Notes: generated from the letters alone by a model not told the origin. Shown: positions 46,899 through 55,916, counted from the first letter of the stretch. The stretch is DNA of 64,000 nt from JAEUMY01 sp033764435 (GCA_033764435.1 JANRIX010000005.1:62001-126000), one strand, 5' to 3'. Numbers and translations: made by a program.

Positions 46899-47516
46899 TC
46901 AGGGCGCGCTGCCCCACAGCTGCTTCAACCGCGCATCACGGCCGCAACCATTGCGATAGATGCTGTAGCGCACCGGATTCTTCTGGTAGTAGTCCTGGTG
47001 ATAGTCCTCGGCCGGGTAGAACTTGGACGCCATGGTGATCTCAGTGACGATGTCACCGGCAAAGGGCTTCGACTTCATCAGCGCGGCGCGCGAGGCCTCG
47101 GCCAGTCGCTTCTGCTCGGCATCGTGGTAGAAGATGCCGGCACGATACTGACTGCCGCTGTCGCAGAACTGTCTGTCCTTCACGGTGGGATCAATGTTGC
47201 GCCAGAAGACGTCGAGCAGTTTCTCGTACGTGATCTTGGCCGGGTCATACACGACCTCGACCGCCTCGGTGTGGCCGGTCGTGCCGGAAGACACAGACTG
47301 ATAGGTCGGGTTCGCCGTCTTGCCGCCGATATAGCCCGAGGTCGTCGAGATCACGCCAGGCAGCTTGTCGTAGGGCGGCTCCATGCACCAGAAGCAGCCG
47401 CCTGCGAAGGTCGCCTTGGCCAGCTTGGCCGGTGGCGCATCCGCCGCACCGGCGACCGCCGAAATCAGCGCGAGCACGCCCCCAAGAATCATTCCCCTCA
47501 ATGTACGTCGATGCAT
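46899..47516 (-). CDS. msrA: Peptide methionine sulfoxide reductase A, exported form
   Basis: MsrA reduces methionine-S-sulfoxide in oxidised proteins. The catalytic motif GGCFWC places the active Cys at residue 41 of 205, and the substrate-binding EDYHQDYYQKNP is intact. The N-terminal 24 residues form a signal peptide (MILGGVLALISAVAGAADA), so this copy acts in the periplasm. The C-terminal part has an extra Cys (YRNGCGRD) that can serve as the resolving residue. The ATG at 47516 is taken because the open frame upstream lacks a signal. Confidence 0.93.
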   Translation of the reverse strand: MHRRTLRGMILGGVLALISAVAGAADAPPAKLAKATFAGGCFWCMEPPYDKLPGVISTTSGYIGGKTANPTYQSVSSGTTGHTEAVEVVYDPAKITYEKLLDVFWRNIDPTVKDRQFCDSGSQYRAGIFYHDAEQKRLAEASRAALMKSKPFAGDIVTEITMASKFYPAEDYHQDYYQKNPVRYSIYRNGCGRDARLKQLWGSAP

Positions 47517-47685
47517 GATGTCAGTCTCCTTGCAGATTCGATTGCCCAGTTGCCGTGATGTATGGCCCGCGGATTCGACCACGCATTGCAGCCGGCATTC
47601 CGTGTCGCCTGAAAAATTTGCGACGGCTTGCGCAGATGGGTCGCGCGCTCGCCGCCGCACTTACAGCCTGGCGCTACACTACGCC

Positions 47686-48522
47686 ATGCCCAGCACAGCG
47701 CCCCCACTTCGTTCGCAGGCCCTTGCCGCCTGGCGCGAGCCGGACATCGGCAAAAAGCTCGACGCCGTTCGCGAACTCCCCCTGCCGTCAGCAGAAAGTG
47801 GATCGCATTCGCCTGCCAATCCCGCCGAGATGTCGCCAGGACGCCCGGCCCGGCCTGCCTTGGTCGAACCCACTGCCGTCAAGCAGCGGCCATTGTCCCG
47901 GCCGGAGGGTCGCGCCGCACTGATCCATGCGCTGGCGCACATCGAATTCAACGCGGTAAACCTCGCTTTGGATGCAATCTGGCGCTTCGATGGTTTCCCG
48001 CCGGACTACTACGCCGACTGGCGTCAGGTCGCTATGGAGGAGGCGTTGCACTTCGCCCTGCTCACCGAGCATCTCGCAAATCTCGGCCATGAATACGGCG
48101 ACTTTCCCGCCCACGATGGGCTGTGGGACATGGCACGGCGCACTGCCGGCGATGCACTGGCGCGCATGGCCTTGGTGCCGCGGGTGCTTGAAGCACGCGG
48201 CCTCGACGCGTCGCCGGGCATCAAGGCTCGCCTCCAGCAGGCGGGTGACCGCCGCGGGGCGGAGATCGTGCAGCGGATTCTGGATGACGAGATCGGCCAC
48301 GTGGCCATCGGCACACGCTGGTTCCACTGGCTCTGCGCCCGCCGCGATCTGGAACCGGAAACGACCTTCGTGGCGCTGCTGCGACAATTCATGACGTCGC
48401 CACTGCGCTCCGCGCCGAATGTACCGGCACGCAAAGCCGCCGGATTCAGTGATGAGGAACTCGCGCTGCTCGCCGCGTTCAATGCGGCCGGCGCGGACGA
48501 TACACAGCAACGCCGCTCATGA
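47686..48522 (+). CDS. DUF455 ferritin-like protein
   Basis: This 278-residue protein belongs to the DUF455 ferritin-like family. The metal-binding helices are visible: ALAHIEFNAVNLALDAIWRF, EEALHFALLTEHL and RILDDEIGHVAIGTRWFHWL, each with E-x2-H or similar ligand spacing. The phrase EARGLDASPGIKARLQQAGD is characteristic of the family. The biochemical role is unknown, though the fold suggests a di-iron oxidase or oxygenase. It overlaps by 6 bp with the convergent PAS-GGDEF-EAL gene. The ATG at 47686 is the best start; no ribosome site is evident. Confidence 0.8.
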   Translation: MPSTAPPLRSQALAAWREPDIGKKLDAVRELPLPSAESGSHSPANPAEMSPGRPARPALVEPTAVKQRPLSRPEGRAALIHALAHIEFNAVNLALDAIWRFDGFPPDYYADWRQVAMEEALHFALLTEHLANLGHEYGDFPAHDGLWDMARRTAGDALARMALVPRVLEARGLDASPGIKARLQQAGDRRGAEIVQRILDDEIGHVAIGTRWFHWLCARRDLEPETTFVALLRQFMTSPLRSAPNVPARKAAGFSDEELALLAAFNAAGADDTQQRRS

Positions 48523-50691
48523 TCCCTTTAGCTGGTTCAGGAATTTGAGCCGCATGGAGCGCGTGCGGTCAGCATCAAGCTGCGCCTCCAGCCGCTCGAT
48601 CAGCTTGTCGCAACTTTCCGGTCTTGCCAGCAGATAGCCCTGACCTTCGTCACAACCGGCATCGATCAGAAAGTCCAGCTGGGCCTGGGTCTCGATGCCC
48701 TCGGCCACCGTGCGCAGACCGATGCTGCGCGCCAGCCCGATGATTCCGCGCGCCAGCGCCATGGCGTTGTAGTCCGCAGGAATATCGCGAATGAAGCTCT
48801 GGTCGATCTTCAGTTTGTCGATCGCAAACCGGCGCAAGAATCCGAGATTGGAATACCCCGTACCGAAATCATCGATGACCAGCCGCATGCCTTCGAGACG
48901 CAGCGACTGCAGCATGCTGGCTGCTGACTCGGACTCGCTCAGCAACAGACTTTCCGTGATTTCGAGTTCCAGCGCGCCCGGTTTCAGGCCGTGCTGCTTG
49001 AACCGTGCCGGCAGCACGTCCAGCAGATGGCGGTCACGCAGCTGGATCGCCGACAGATTGATGGCGATCGGCAGCCAAGCGTGCGGTGACGCGGCGAGCG
49101 ATTCCTTGCGCTCGCACACCTTCTGAATCACCAGGTCCCCGATGGGCATGATCAGACCCGTGTCTTCCGCAATGGGAATGAATCGGGTCGGAGAGATCAG
49201 CCCCAGCTCAGGATGGGTCCAGCGCAGCAGCGCCTCCGCGCTGGTGATGCGGCGAGTGCGCAGATCGAAGACGGGCTGATAGTCGAGATGGAACTCGTCA
49301 TTTTGAATCGCTCGACGCAGCGCGTTTTCCAGCGCCAGGCGCTCATGGACGCGCGTGTTCATCTCCTCTTTGAAGAAGCTGTATTGATTGCGGCCCATCG
49401 ACTTCGAGTGATACATCGCCATGTCGGCCTGACGCACCAGCTCGGGCAGCTCCTCGGCATCCGTGGGCCAGACCGTGATGCCGATGGACGGCGTCACGAT
49501 CAGCTCGTGGCCGCCAAGGCGATAGGGCCGGGCCAGCTCGACCAGCATTTGCTCCGCGATGCGTCCCGCATTCGCCGGATCACCGATGTCGGCGAGCAGA
49601 ATCAGGAACTCGTCGCCGCCATGGCGGGACACCGTATCGGTGGTCCGGACCAGCTGACGCAGTCGCTGCGCGGTTTCGGCGAGCAGCTGGTCGCCAACTG
49701 AGTGGCCCAGTGAATCATTGATGTTCTTGAACCGATCCAGGTCGATGAACAGTAGCGCCAGCGCCTGCCCGGATCGCCGTGCCTGGCGCTCCGCTTGGGC
49801 GAATCTTGCGTTGAGCAACGCCCGATTGGGCAAGCCGGTTAGGAAGTCATATTCCGCCAGTTCCTTGATGCGCGCCTCGTAGCTCTTGCGCTGGGTGATG
49901 TCGGTGCCGGTGCCGCGATAGCCGACGAAACGACCCGCCGGGTCGAACACCGGGTCGCCGGACACGCTGATGTCGAACCGCCGTCCGTCGGGGGCGACCC
50001 ACTGATACTCGAAGTTGCGAAATGGCTGGTGGGCATCGAGCTGACAGCGATGCTCGGCCCAGGATTCCTCGCTCACACCCATGAGTGGCAGCTCCCAGCG
50101 CAGCTTGCCGAGGCGCGCGCCGGGATTCTCGCCCACCTGGCGGAACAGACCATCTGACAGGAAGGTGAAGCGGAACTCCGCATCCTGCTCCCAATACCAG
50201 TCCGAAGACATCTCGAGCAGACTGCGGAACCGGCGCTCGCTCTCGGCGAGTGCGGCTTCGACTGCCTTGCGCTGGGTGATGTCGACACGCAGCCCGATGA
50301 CGCCGCCAGCCGCCGTGCGGTGGTCCGATATCAGCAGCCACTGCCCGCCGCGCCTGCGCACCTCATAACCTGCCGGGTCCGGGTCGCGATGACGTTCCTT
50401 GAGCCATGCAACATAGGTGTCCTCCGCCCAGTCCTGGTGGATGGCCAGCCCCGAACGGACGAATTGGCGGGCGATCTCGTCATAGGACGTGCCGGGCTGC
50501 AGCACGGGCTCGAGCTCGCGATACATCTCGCGAAATCTCGCATTGCAGAACACGAGACGGTCGCCCGCATCGTAGTAGACGATGCCGGCGTCCAGCGCCT
50601 CGAACGCCGCGATCACCTCCGCCAGACGATCGCCGCTTTCGCGGAGCGCGCTGGCGGTCTGCTCAAGCTGCCTTGCCAGGTCGGAGGTCAT
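48517..50691 (-). CDS. PAS-PAS-GGDEF-EAL cyclic-di-GMP signalling protein
   Basis: This is a 724-residue cytoplasmic sensor/enzyme. The first PAS (about 30-145; DAGIVYYDAGDRLVFCNARF) and second PAS (about 150-270; SSDWYWEQDAEFRFTF) precede a GGDEF domain with intact RHGGDEF and an EAL domain with EALLRWTHPE, DDFGTGYSNL and the Mg/Glu positions (TVAEGIET). Both catalytic sets look intact, so it could make or break cyclic-di-GMP; in such hybrids one activity often dominates. It follows the SDR gene by 10 bp. No transmembrane helix is visible. Confidence 0.93.
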   Translation of the reverse strand: MTSDLARQLEQTASALRESGDRLAEVIAAFEALDAGIVYYDAGDRLVFCNARFREMYRELEPVLQPGTSYDEIARQFVRSGLAIHQDWAEDTYVAWLKERHRDPDPAGYEVRRRGGQWLLISDHRTAAGGVIGLRVDITQRKAVEAALAESERRFRSLLEMSSDWYWEQDAEFRFTFLSDGLFRQVGENPGARLGKLRWELPLMGVSEESWAEHRCQLDAHQPFRNFEYQWVAPDGRRFDISVSGDPVFDPAGRFVGYRGTGTDITQRKSYEARIKELAEYDFLTGLPNRALLNARFAQAERQARRSGQALALLFIDLDRFKNINDSLGHSVGDQLLAETAQRLRQLVRTTDTVSRHGGDEFLILLADIGDPANAGRIAEQMLVELARPYRLGGHELIVTPSIGITVWPTDAEELPELVRQADMAMYHSKSMGRNQYSFFKEEMNTRVHERLALENALRRAIQNDEFHLDYQPVFDLRTRRITSAEALLRWTHPELGLISPTRFIPIAEDTGLIMPIGDLVIQKVCERKESLAASPHAWLPIAINLSAIQLRDRHLLDVLPARFKQHGLKPGALELEITESLLLSESESAASMLQSLRLEGMRLVIDDFGTGYSNLGFLRRFAIDKLKIDQSFIRDIPADYNAMALARGIIGLARSIGLRTVAEGIETQAQLDFLIDAGCDEGQGYLLARPESCDKLIERLEAQLDADRTRSMRLKFLNQLKGS

Positions 50692-50701
50692 GCTGCCCGC
50701 T

Positions 50702-51424
50702 TCAGGCCATTTCCCGGAGATCGTGGAGCGCGCCGTGCTTGAAGCTGCCCTGCTCGATGTGCTGCAGGATGATCCTCGCCACATCATCAGCCGGACGCAG
50801 CGTGCCCTCGGCCATCATGGCCTGAAACCGGGCGAGATCGGGGAAGTCCTCGGTCTTCGAGTCGCGGATGGTTTCCTGCATGGGCGTGTCGATCACACCC
50901 GGCGCGAGTGAACAGATGACGAGTCCCGGCGGCGCCTCCAGCGCGGCGACGCGGGTCGCCATGTCCAGCCCCGCCTTGCTCGCGCAATACGCGGACCAGC
51001 CCGACACTGGACGCCGTCCCGCGCCAGACGACACATTGACGATCACCCGCTTGCGGGCGCGGCCGTCAGTCGCCTCGATGAAGGCGCGCATGACCAGCAT
51101 CGGACCGACAAGATTGGTGCGCAGGTTGATGTCCAGCTGCGCCGCATCCAGACGGACAAGTGGCGCAACCGGGGCCACGATCCCCGCATTGTTGAACAGC
51201 ACTGCTTCGGCGTACTGGGGCAGCCTGCACCCGGCCAGTGCCGCCTGGATGCCGGGCACAACTGCCAAAGGATCGGACAGATCCAGCTGAATGCTGCGCA
51301 CATTGGGCACATCAATGGCTCGACGCGAAACACCGATCACCTCTGCATCAGGTTGTGCAGCCAGGCGGCGCACCAGCGAGAGTCCCAGTCCGCTGCTGCT
51401 TCCGGTCACGACATATAGCTTCAT
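50702..51424 (-). CDS. Short-chain dehydrogenase/reductase (benzil-reductase/YueD-like)
   Basis: This 240-residue SDR has TGSSSGLG for NAD(P), NNAG (FNNAGIVAP), the Ser in NVSSGAGRRP and the catalytic Tyr-Lys in YCASKAG, all intact. The overall pattern resembles sepiapterin-reductase-like and benzil-reductase-like SDRs. The substrate is unknown. It is followed 10 bp later by the cyclic-di-GMP protein, but there is no obvious functional link. Confidence 0.88.
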   Translation of the reverse strand: MKLYVVTGSSSGLGLSLVRRLAAQPDAEVIGVSRRAIDVPNVRSIQLDLSDPLAVVPGIQAALAGCRLPQYAEAVLFNNAGIVAPVAPLVRLDAAQLDINLRTNLVGPMLVMRAFIEATDGRARKRVIVNVSSGAGRRPVSGWSAYCASKAGLDMATRVAALEAPPGLVICSLAPGVIDTPMQETIRDSKTEDFPDLARFQAMMAEGTLRPADDVARIILQHIEQGSFKHGALHDLREMA

Positions 51425-51504
51425 GCTTCGGTTTGCTTTTCTGGTGAAGCGAGCATTATGCCTGTCAGCCGCTTGCGCGGCAGGGCGGTTCGGCGCGCTG
51501 CCAT

Positions 51505-51516
51505 GCGAATATTCGC
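51505..51516. repeat. GCGAATATTCGC palindrome, copy 15
   Basis: Exact intergenic copy 81 bp upstream of the SDR start. Nothing else is recognisable in this 169-bp gap (51425-51593). Confidence 0.95.
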
Positions 51517-51593
51517 ACCACGCGACCCGAACTGGAAAGGCGAGCCGCCTCCCGGTGAGTCATCCGACCCGGGTGGCATCCCGACCCGCGTCT

Positions 51594-51992
51594 TCAGAGC
51601 GCGGCGATGCCGGCTTCGGCAATCTGGGCGTCCTGCGATGACTTAACCCCCGACACGCCAACGGCCCCCACGAATTGGCCGTCCACCACGATCGGCACGC
51701 CGCCTTCGAGATGGGTGATGCCGGGCATGGACAACGCTGCGGTGCGTCCGCCTGCGATCAGGTCCTCATAGGCCTTGGTCGGGCGCTTGCCCAGCAGGGC
51801 GCTCTTCGCCTTGCCGAGCGCAATATCGACACTGGCCAGCTGCGCGCCGTCCATGCGCACGAAATGCAGCAGATGCGCACCGTCATCCACGATGGCGATG
51901 CAGACATTCCAGCCATTCCTGGTGGCCTCTGCTTCGGCTGCGGCGCTGATGCGGCGCGCATCATCCAGGGTGAGAGCGAGTTTCTGGCGCAT
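51594..51992 (-). CDS. GlcG/HbpS (DUF336)-family heme-binding-like protein
   Basis: This 132-residue protein is of the HbpS/GlcG family. The start LTLDDARRISAAAEAEA and the central IVDDGAHLLHFVRMDGA are characteristic, as is the C-terminal GVSGVKSSQDAQIAEAG. Members bind heme or small ligands, or act with glycolate oxidase; no glc genes are nearby. A GGAG site precedes the ATG at 51992. No signal peptide is present from this start. Confidence 0.85.
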   Translation of the reverse strand: MRQKLALTLDDARRISAAAEAEATRNGWNVCIAIVDDGAHLLHFVRMDGAQLASVDIALGKAKSALLGKRPTKAYEDLIAGGRTAALSMPGITHLEGGVPIVVDGQFVGAVGVSGVKSSQDAQIAEAGIAAL

Positions 51993-52095
51993 GGGGGTCT
52001 CCTGTCGGGGCGATAACGCCGGCTCACGCCGCAGCGGGCGGTCCAGCAAATGAAAGGATCGAATGCAAAGAGCAAACGAAAACAGCAAATGAAAA

Positions 52096-52119
52096 GGGCA
52101 GCGGATCGCTCCGCTGCCC
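52096..52119 (-). terminator. Intrinsic terminator after the SWIB gene
   Basis: On the minus strand a perfect 10-bp stem GGGCAGCGGA with a 4-base loop is followed by TTTTC. It lies 37 bp after the SWIB stop. Confidence 0.85.
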
Positions 52120-52155
52120 CGGATTCGGCGAGTCTTGCAACCCAGCCTGAATCGA

Positions 52156-52611
52156 TTACTTCAGATGCTTGCTGACCAGCTTGGTCATTTCAAACATCGA
52201 CACCTGCTTCTTGCCGCCGAAGATTTCGGACAGCTTGGCGTCGGCGTTGATCATGCGCTTGTTCATCTTGTCCTGAAGACCGGACTTCTTGATGTACGCC
52301 CAGATCTTGCTGGTGACTTCGGTGCGCGGCAGGGCGGCAGCACCAACCACGGCGGCCAGAGCGGCGGACGGGGTCATCGGCTTCATGAACGCGGCGTTCG
52401 GCTTGCGCTTCACTTTGGGCTTGGCGGCTGCCTTCGGGGCGGCCTTCTTTGCTGCGGGCTTCTTTGCAGCGGGCTTCTTCGCAGCGGGCTTCTTTGCTGC
52501 GGGCTTCTTCGCGGCGGGTTTCTTCGCGGCGGGTTTCTTCGCAGCGGCGGGCTTCTTGGCCGCGGGCTTCTTGGCGGCGGGTTTCTTTGCTGCGGGCTTC
52601 TTAGCTGCCAT
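52156..52611 (-). CDS. SWIB/MDM2-domain protein with histone-H1-like KPAAK repeats
   Basis: This 151-residue basic protein has two parts. Residues 2-65 are a low-complexity tail made of about eleven AAKKP-type units, like eukaryotic histone H1 tails and bacterial H1-like proteins. The C-terminal 80 residues form a SWIB domain (PSAALAAVVGAAALPRTEVTSKIWAYIKKSGLQD...NADAKLSEIFG). It is probably an abundant DNA-binding or chromatin-like protein. The ATG at 52611 has a perfect AGGAGG site. A TTGACA-N17-CATTCT promoter lies upstream and a strong terminator downstream, so it is a single-gene unit. As a nucleoid candidate it is worth testing for binding to the abundant palindrome. Confidence 0.9.
   Translation of the reverse strand: MAAKKPAAKKPAAKKPAAKKPAAAKKPAAKKPAAKKPAAKKPAAKKPAAKKPAAKKAAPKAAAKPKVKRKPNAAFMKPMTPSAALAAVVGAAALPRTEVTSKIWAYIKKSGLQDKMNKRMINADAKLSEIFGGKKQVSMFEMTKLVSKHLK
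52447..52608. repeat. Tandem 15-bp-type repeat coding AAKKP units
   Basis: Consecutive degenerate 15-bp units (GCGGGCTTCTTTGCA and variants on the plus strand) form the start of the SWIB gene. One unit has an extra Ala codon, consistent with replication-slippage growth. Confidence 0.8.
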
Positions 52612-52720
52612 TGAACTTCCTCCTAGCAAGGTTGTTGGTGATGCGAACTGCGGTGTTTCATTTCCCTCTGGCCCGCAGATCGCGCCCTAACGGGTTTGCT
52701 CCAGTGTGGAGACAGACGGG

Positions 52721-52749
52721 AGAATGCACACCGTCAGAGTAAATGTCAA
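52721..52749 (-). promoter_or_regulatory. Sigma-70 promoter for the SWIB gene
   Basis: On the minus strand a perfect TTGACA (52749-52744) is followed after 17 bp by CATTCT (52726-52721). This predicts a leader of about 100 bases. The surrounding 70 bp are AT-rich compared with the rest of the window. Confidence 0.55.
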
Positions 52750-52898
52750 CGGTTTGACATATATTTTCAGAGGGAAAAACGCGCTTCGTTGCGTTTTCGC
52801 AAAGTGGCGCGAAGAATGCTTCGCCAACCCGGTTGACTGCAGGGCTTGCTGCGCGGCGAAACAGGAGCCGGGTCGCGCTGTCGACTGCGCCATTGCGC

Positions 52899-53630
52899 TC
52901 AGCTCAGCAGCGCCACCAGGATGGCAATGCCGCCTGCCACCAGATCCACCGTGTCGATGCCGCTGCGGGAGGTCTCCTGCCACATGCCGCCATGACCCTG
53001 GCCCGCCCCGCTCATTCGCGCCAAAGCCTTGCGTCGCTTCTCGTCCTCATGCTGCAGCGCAGCCAGCTTTTCCGGATCGACCTGGCCGCGTTTCGCTTCT
53101 GCCGCCGAGAGCCTGGCCAGCGTTCTCTCCACGGCATCGGCGTCGAGCACCGCGATGGGGGCGCGGCAGTATCCACAAGCGCTGTCCCGGGTGAGATCGA
53201 TGGGGCCCCCGCAGGATGAACACTTGACCTGTTTGACGGTGGCCTTCAGCTGATTGATCTCGGGCGCGGTCAGGGTGCGGATGAACTGTTTCTCGCGCAG
53301 GAACTGCACGAAGGACGTCAGCCGGCCGTGACCGGCTGGACAGCGGTGGTAGGTGATGCGCCCAGACTTCGCCAGATCCTGCGCCTCGGCCAGGGGTTGC
53401 GGGCAGCGGACGCAGCTCATGCGCTGGGCCAGCGGCATGCGGCTGTCGGCGTCGTGCTGGTGGAGCTTGCGGAAGAGAGACATCACCCCGGCTGGCGGCA
53501 GGGCGGCGCTTTCGTACTGGTCAAACCAGATCACGTGGCAGTGATAGCAGATGTCGAGTACCACCTCGCCGTGATGCTCGCGCGGAATGGCCTCTGCAAG
53601 CATGTCCTGCTTGCAACTGGGACACTTCAT
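52899..53630 (-). CDS. Zinc-ribbon membrane-associated protein
   Basis: This 243-residue protein has several Cys pairs: CPSCKQDM at residues 3-6, CYHCHVIW (like the zf-TFIIB ribbon), CVRCPQPL, and CSSCGGPIDLTRDSACGYC. The spacing indicates two or three zinc ribbons. A short helical region follows, and the C-terminus is a hydrophobic helix (VDLVAGGIAILVALL). It has no recognised function; similar multi-ribbon proteins occur in many proteobacteria. The start at 53630 is the first Met before the first CxxC. Confidence 0.75.
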   Translation of the reverse strand: MKCPSCKQDMLAEAIPREHHGEVVLDICYHCHVIWFDQYESAALPPAGVMSLFRKLHQHDADSRMPLAQRMSCVRCPQPLAEAQDLAKSGRITYHRCPAGHGRLTSFVQFLREKQFIRTLTAPEINQLKATVKQVKCSSCGGPIDLTRDSACGYCRAPIAVLDADAVERTLARLSAAEAKRGQVDPEKLAALQHEDEKRRKALARMSGAGQGHGGMWQETSRSGIDTVDLVAGGIAILVALLS

Positions 53631-53706
53631 GCGGTCCCCTCTGAACGGCGGCCGGCTCTTGCGATAATGCGTCGGATCTGTCTTTCCATGATTGCCGCAA
53701 AGCCTA

Positions 53707-54663
53707 ATGCAAAGCTCCGCCCCTGACAAACGCGACGAGGCCAGCGCCTTTCCCGATGGCGCCTACCGGCCGCGACGGAATGCCCGCCTGCTGCATGCGA
53801 ATATTCGCGGTCTGGACCATGCCGTGCGCGAATGGGGCGATCCCGCCCTGCCGCCCGTGCTGCTGCTTCACGGCTGGATGGATGCCTCTTCCTCCTGGCA
53901 ATTTCTGGCCGATGCCCTGCCTGACTCGGTGTTCAGCCGTGCGCGCGTCGTCGCGCCAGATTGGCGCGGCTTTGGCGACAGCGCCTGGCCGCGGGATGGC
54001 TACTGGTTCGCCGACTATCACGCAGATCTCGATGCGCTGCTCGACTGGCTTGGGCCGACCCGGCCGGTGACGCTCATTGGACACAGCATGGGCGGCAACA
54101 TCGCCTGCATCTATGCCGGTTTGCGCCCGGCGCGCGTCGGCAAGCTGGTGTCGCTCGAGGGCTTCGGTATGCCCGACTCGCCGGCGGATGCGGCACCGGC
54201 ACGGCTCAGGCAATGGCTGGATCATCTCAAGGCGGAGGTGGCGTCGCCAGCCGGGCCGCGTCCTTACCCGGACATCGCAGCGCTCGCCGATCGGCTCCGC
54301 CGAGCCAATCCCCGGCTGACCGTTGAGCGATCGCTCTATCTCGCGGCCATGCAGTCCCGCTTGACCGAGTCGGGGCGCGTGCTCAAACACGATCCGCGGC
54401 ACAAGGCGCCAGGCGCATTGCCCTATCGGCTGGCGGACGCGATGGCGGCCTGGCGATGCGTCACCGCGCCAACACTCTGGGTGCAAGGTGATCAGTCAGA
54501 TCTGCTCACCCGTTTTCATGGCACCGACGACAGCGACCTTGCACAACGCGCAGCCTGCTTTGCGAATATTCGCCGACAGACGCTGGCCGATGCGGGCCAC
54601 ATGCTGCAGCATGACCAGCCGGAAGTGCTGGCAGCACGGCTCGCGGAATTTTTGGCCGACTAG
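53707..54663 (+). CDS. Alpha/beta hydrolase
   Basis: This 318-residue soluble hydrolase has the nucleophile elbow GHSMGGN, the oxyanion strand VLLLHGWMDASSSW, and the late Asp/His in VQGDQSDL and DAGHMLQHDQPE. The fold is typical of esterases/epoxide-hydrolase-like enzymes; the substrate is unknown. It is the only gene here with two palindromes in the same (ANIR) frame, at residues 31-34 and 286-289. The ATG at 53707 is preferred over an upstream TTG at 53692. Confidence 0.88.
   Translation: MQSSAPDKRDEASAFPDGAYRPRRNARLLHANIRGLDHAVREWGDPALPPVLLLHGWMDASSSWQFLADALPDSVFSRARVVAPDWRGFGDSAWPRDGYWFADYHADLDALLDWLGPTRPVTLIGHSMGGNIACIYAGLRPARVGKLVSLEGFGMPDSPADAAPARLRQWLDHLKAEVASPAGPRPYPDIAALADRLRRANPRLTVERSLYLAAMQSRLTESGRVLKHDPRHKAPGALPYRLADAMAAWRCVTAPTLWVQGDQSDLLTRFHGTDDSDLAQRAACFANIRRQTLADAGHMLQHDQPEVLAARLAEFLAD
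53797..53808. repeat. GCGAATATTCGC palindrome, copy 16
   Basis: Exact copy in the hydrolase gene, ANIR (31-34). Confidence 0.95.
54562..54573. repeat. GCGAATATTCGC palindrome, copy 17
   Basis: Second exact copy in the hydrolase gene, ANIR (286-289). Confidence 0.95.
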
Positions 54664-54682
54664 ATTCGGTCGGCCAGAAAGG

Positions 54683-54710
54683 CGAAGGGCCGCATGGTGC
54701 GGCCCGTTCG
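54683..54710. terminator. Terminator between hydrolase and small exported protein
   Basis: An 8-bp stem GGGCCGCA/TGCGGCCC with a TGG loop extends through a one-base bulge (CGAA/TTCG). It lies between convergent genes. Confidence 0.6.
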
Positions 54711-54736
54711 GGTCATGCAACTCGCCCAAATCAGAT

Positions 54737-54976
54737 TCAGATCTTCAAAATCTTCATCGCCTTGGCCAGGGTATCCACGGATTCCTGGTGCTTGCCGTCC
54801 TTGTGCAGCTTTTCGCCATCGGCGCGCAGCTTCTTCACTTCCGCCATGTCCTTTTCGGACAACTGCGGCTTCTTCGCCAGCGCCTCGTCGATCTTTTTCA
54901 TGTCGGCGGGGCAGTGGAAGGCGAACGCCGTCAGGCTGGCGAACATCAGGCTGGTGAACAATGCGGTCTTTTTCAC
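54737..54976 (-). CDS. Small exported helical protein
   Basis: This 79-residue protein has a signal peptide (KKTALFTSLMFASLTAFA) and a mature part of about 60 residues made of charged helices (CPADMKKIDEALAKKPQLSE...). It uses a GTG start at 54974-54976 with an AGGAG site. It has no recognised family but resembles small periplasmic helical proteins common in betaproteobacteria. It is a single-gene unit between two hairpins or gaps. Confidence 0.65.
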   Translation of the reverse strand: MKKTALFTSLMFASLTAFAFHCPADMKKIDEALAKKPQLSEKDMAEVKKLRADGEKLHKDGKHQESVDTLAKAMKILKI

Positions 54977-55034
54977 GGGTGTCTCCTCATGGTTGAAGTG
55001 CCGTATGCATCCTACGCCGGATGCCGGCTGACTG

Positions 55035-55916
55035 CTACAAGTCGTCCAGCGTCTTTGGCCAGCTGTCGTGCAGCAACCGGGACAGCGAGCGATCCGCCAG
55101 CAGACGCCCCCCGGTCTGGCAGCGCGCACAGTAGTTGCATTCGTTCTCCGCATGGACGATGCGCTGGACCGGCGCACCGCAATCGGGGCATGGCTGGTTG
55201 TACTTGCCATGCACAGCCATCTCCGGCCGGAATGCGGTGACGCCTTCGGGGAACTGATCCCCCGCTGCCGCGCGCAGCCGGGCCGACCATTCGGTCAGCA
55301 CGTCACGGGTCGCGGCATGGAGGCGGGCGACTTCCTCTTCGCCCATTTTCTGCGTGAGCGCGAAGGGCGACAGGCGGGCGCGATGCAGGATCTCGTCCGA
55401 GTAGCTGTTGCCGATGCCGCTGAATATGGCCGGATCCGTGAGTGCCCGTTTGACGGTGCGGTTCTCGCGCCGCAACTGCGTCGCGAACGCTTCCAGGCTG
55501 CAGTCGAGCGGCTCCATGCCGCCACGGTGCAGCGCCCGCATGGCCGCTTCGCCGCGAACCAGATGCAATGACGCACGGCGCTTGCTGCCCGCTTCGGTGA
55601 ATGCGAGTTGGCCGTTGTCGAATTCCAGCAGCGCCTGGGTGATCTTGCCCGGCGGCTTGGCAGCGGGCTTCAACCAGCGCAGGCGTCCCGCGATCATGAG
55701 ATGCATGACGAGAAAAAGATCGTCCTCAAGATTCAGCACGATGCGCTTGCCCAGCCGGCGCACGCCGAGCACCTGCTTGCCATGGGCGGTGGTCAATGGC
55801 GGATCAAACGTGCGGACGAGGAACGGGCTGACAATGCGAATATTCGCAAGGGTGTGCCCAACGATCCTCGACTCGAGGCTTTCGCAGTAGACGACGATGT
55901 CTGGCAGTTCCGGCAT
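55035..55916 (-). CDS. Fpg/Nei-family DNA glycosylase
   Basis: This base-excision-repair glycosylase has 293 residues. The N-terminus PELPDI after Met gives the catalytic Pro and Glu. The helix-two-turn-helix region is IFSGIGNSYSDEILHRARLSP. The C-terminal zinc finger is present as CPDCGAPVQRIV...CNYCARCQTGG. Whether it is MutM-like (8-oxoguanine) or Nei-like (oxidised pyrimidines) is unclear. The palindrome encodes ANIR at residues 24-27. Confidence 0.88.
   Translation of the reverse strand: MPELPDIVVYCESLESRIVGHTLANIRIVSPFLVRTFDPPLTTAHGKQVLGVRRLGKRIVLNLEDDLFLVMHLMIAGRLRWLKPAAKPPGKITQALLEFDNGQLAFTEAGSKRRASLHLVRGEAAMRALHRGGMEPLDCSLEAFATQLRRENRTVKRALTDPAIFSGIGNSYSDEILHRARLSPFALTQKMGEEEVARLHAATRDVLTEWSARLRAAAGDQFPEGVTAFRPEMAVHGKYNQPCPDCGAPVQRIVHAENECNYCARCQTGGRLLADRSLSRLLHDSWPKTLDDL
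55836..55847. repeat. GCGAATATTCGC palindrome, copy 18
   Basis: Exact copy in the Fpg/Nei gene, ANIR (24-27), flanked by T and A. Confidence 0.95.
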
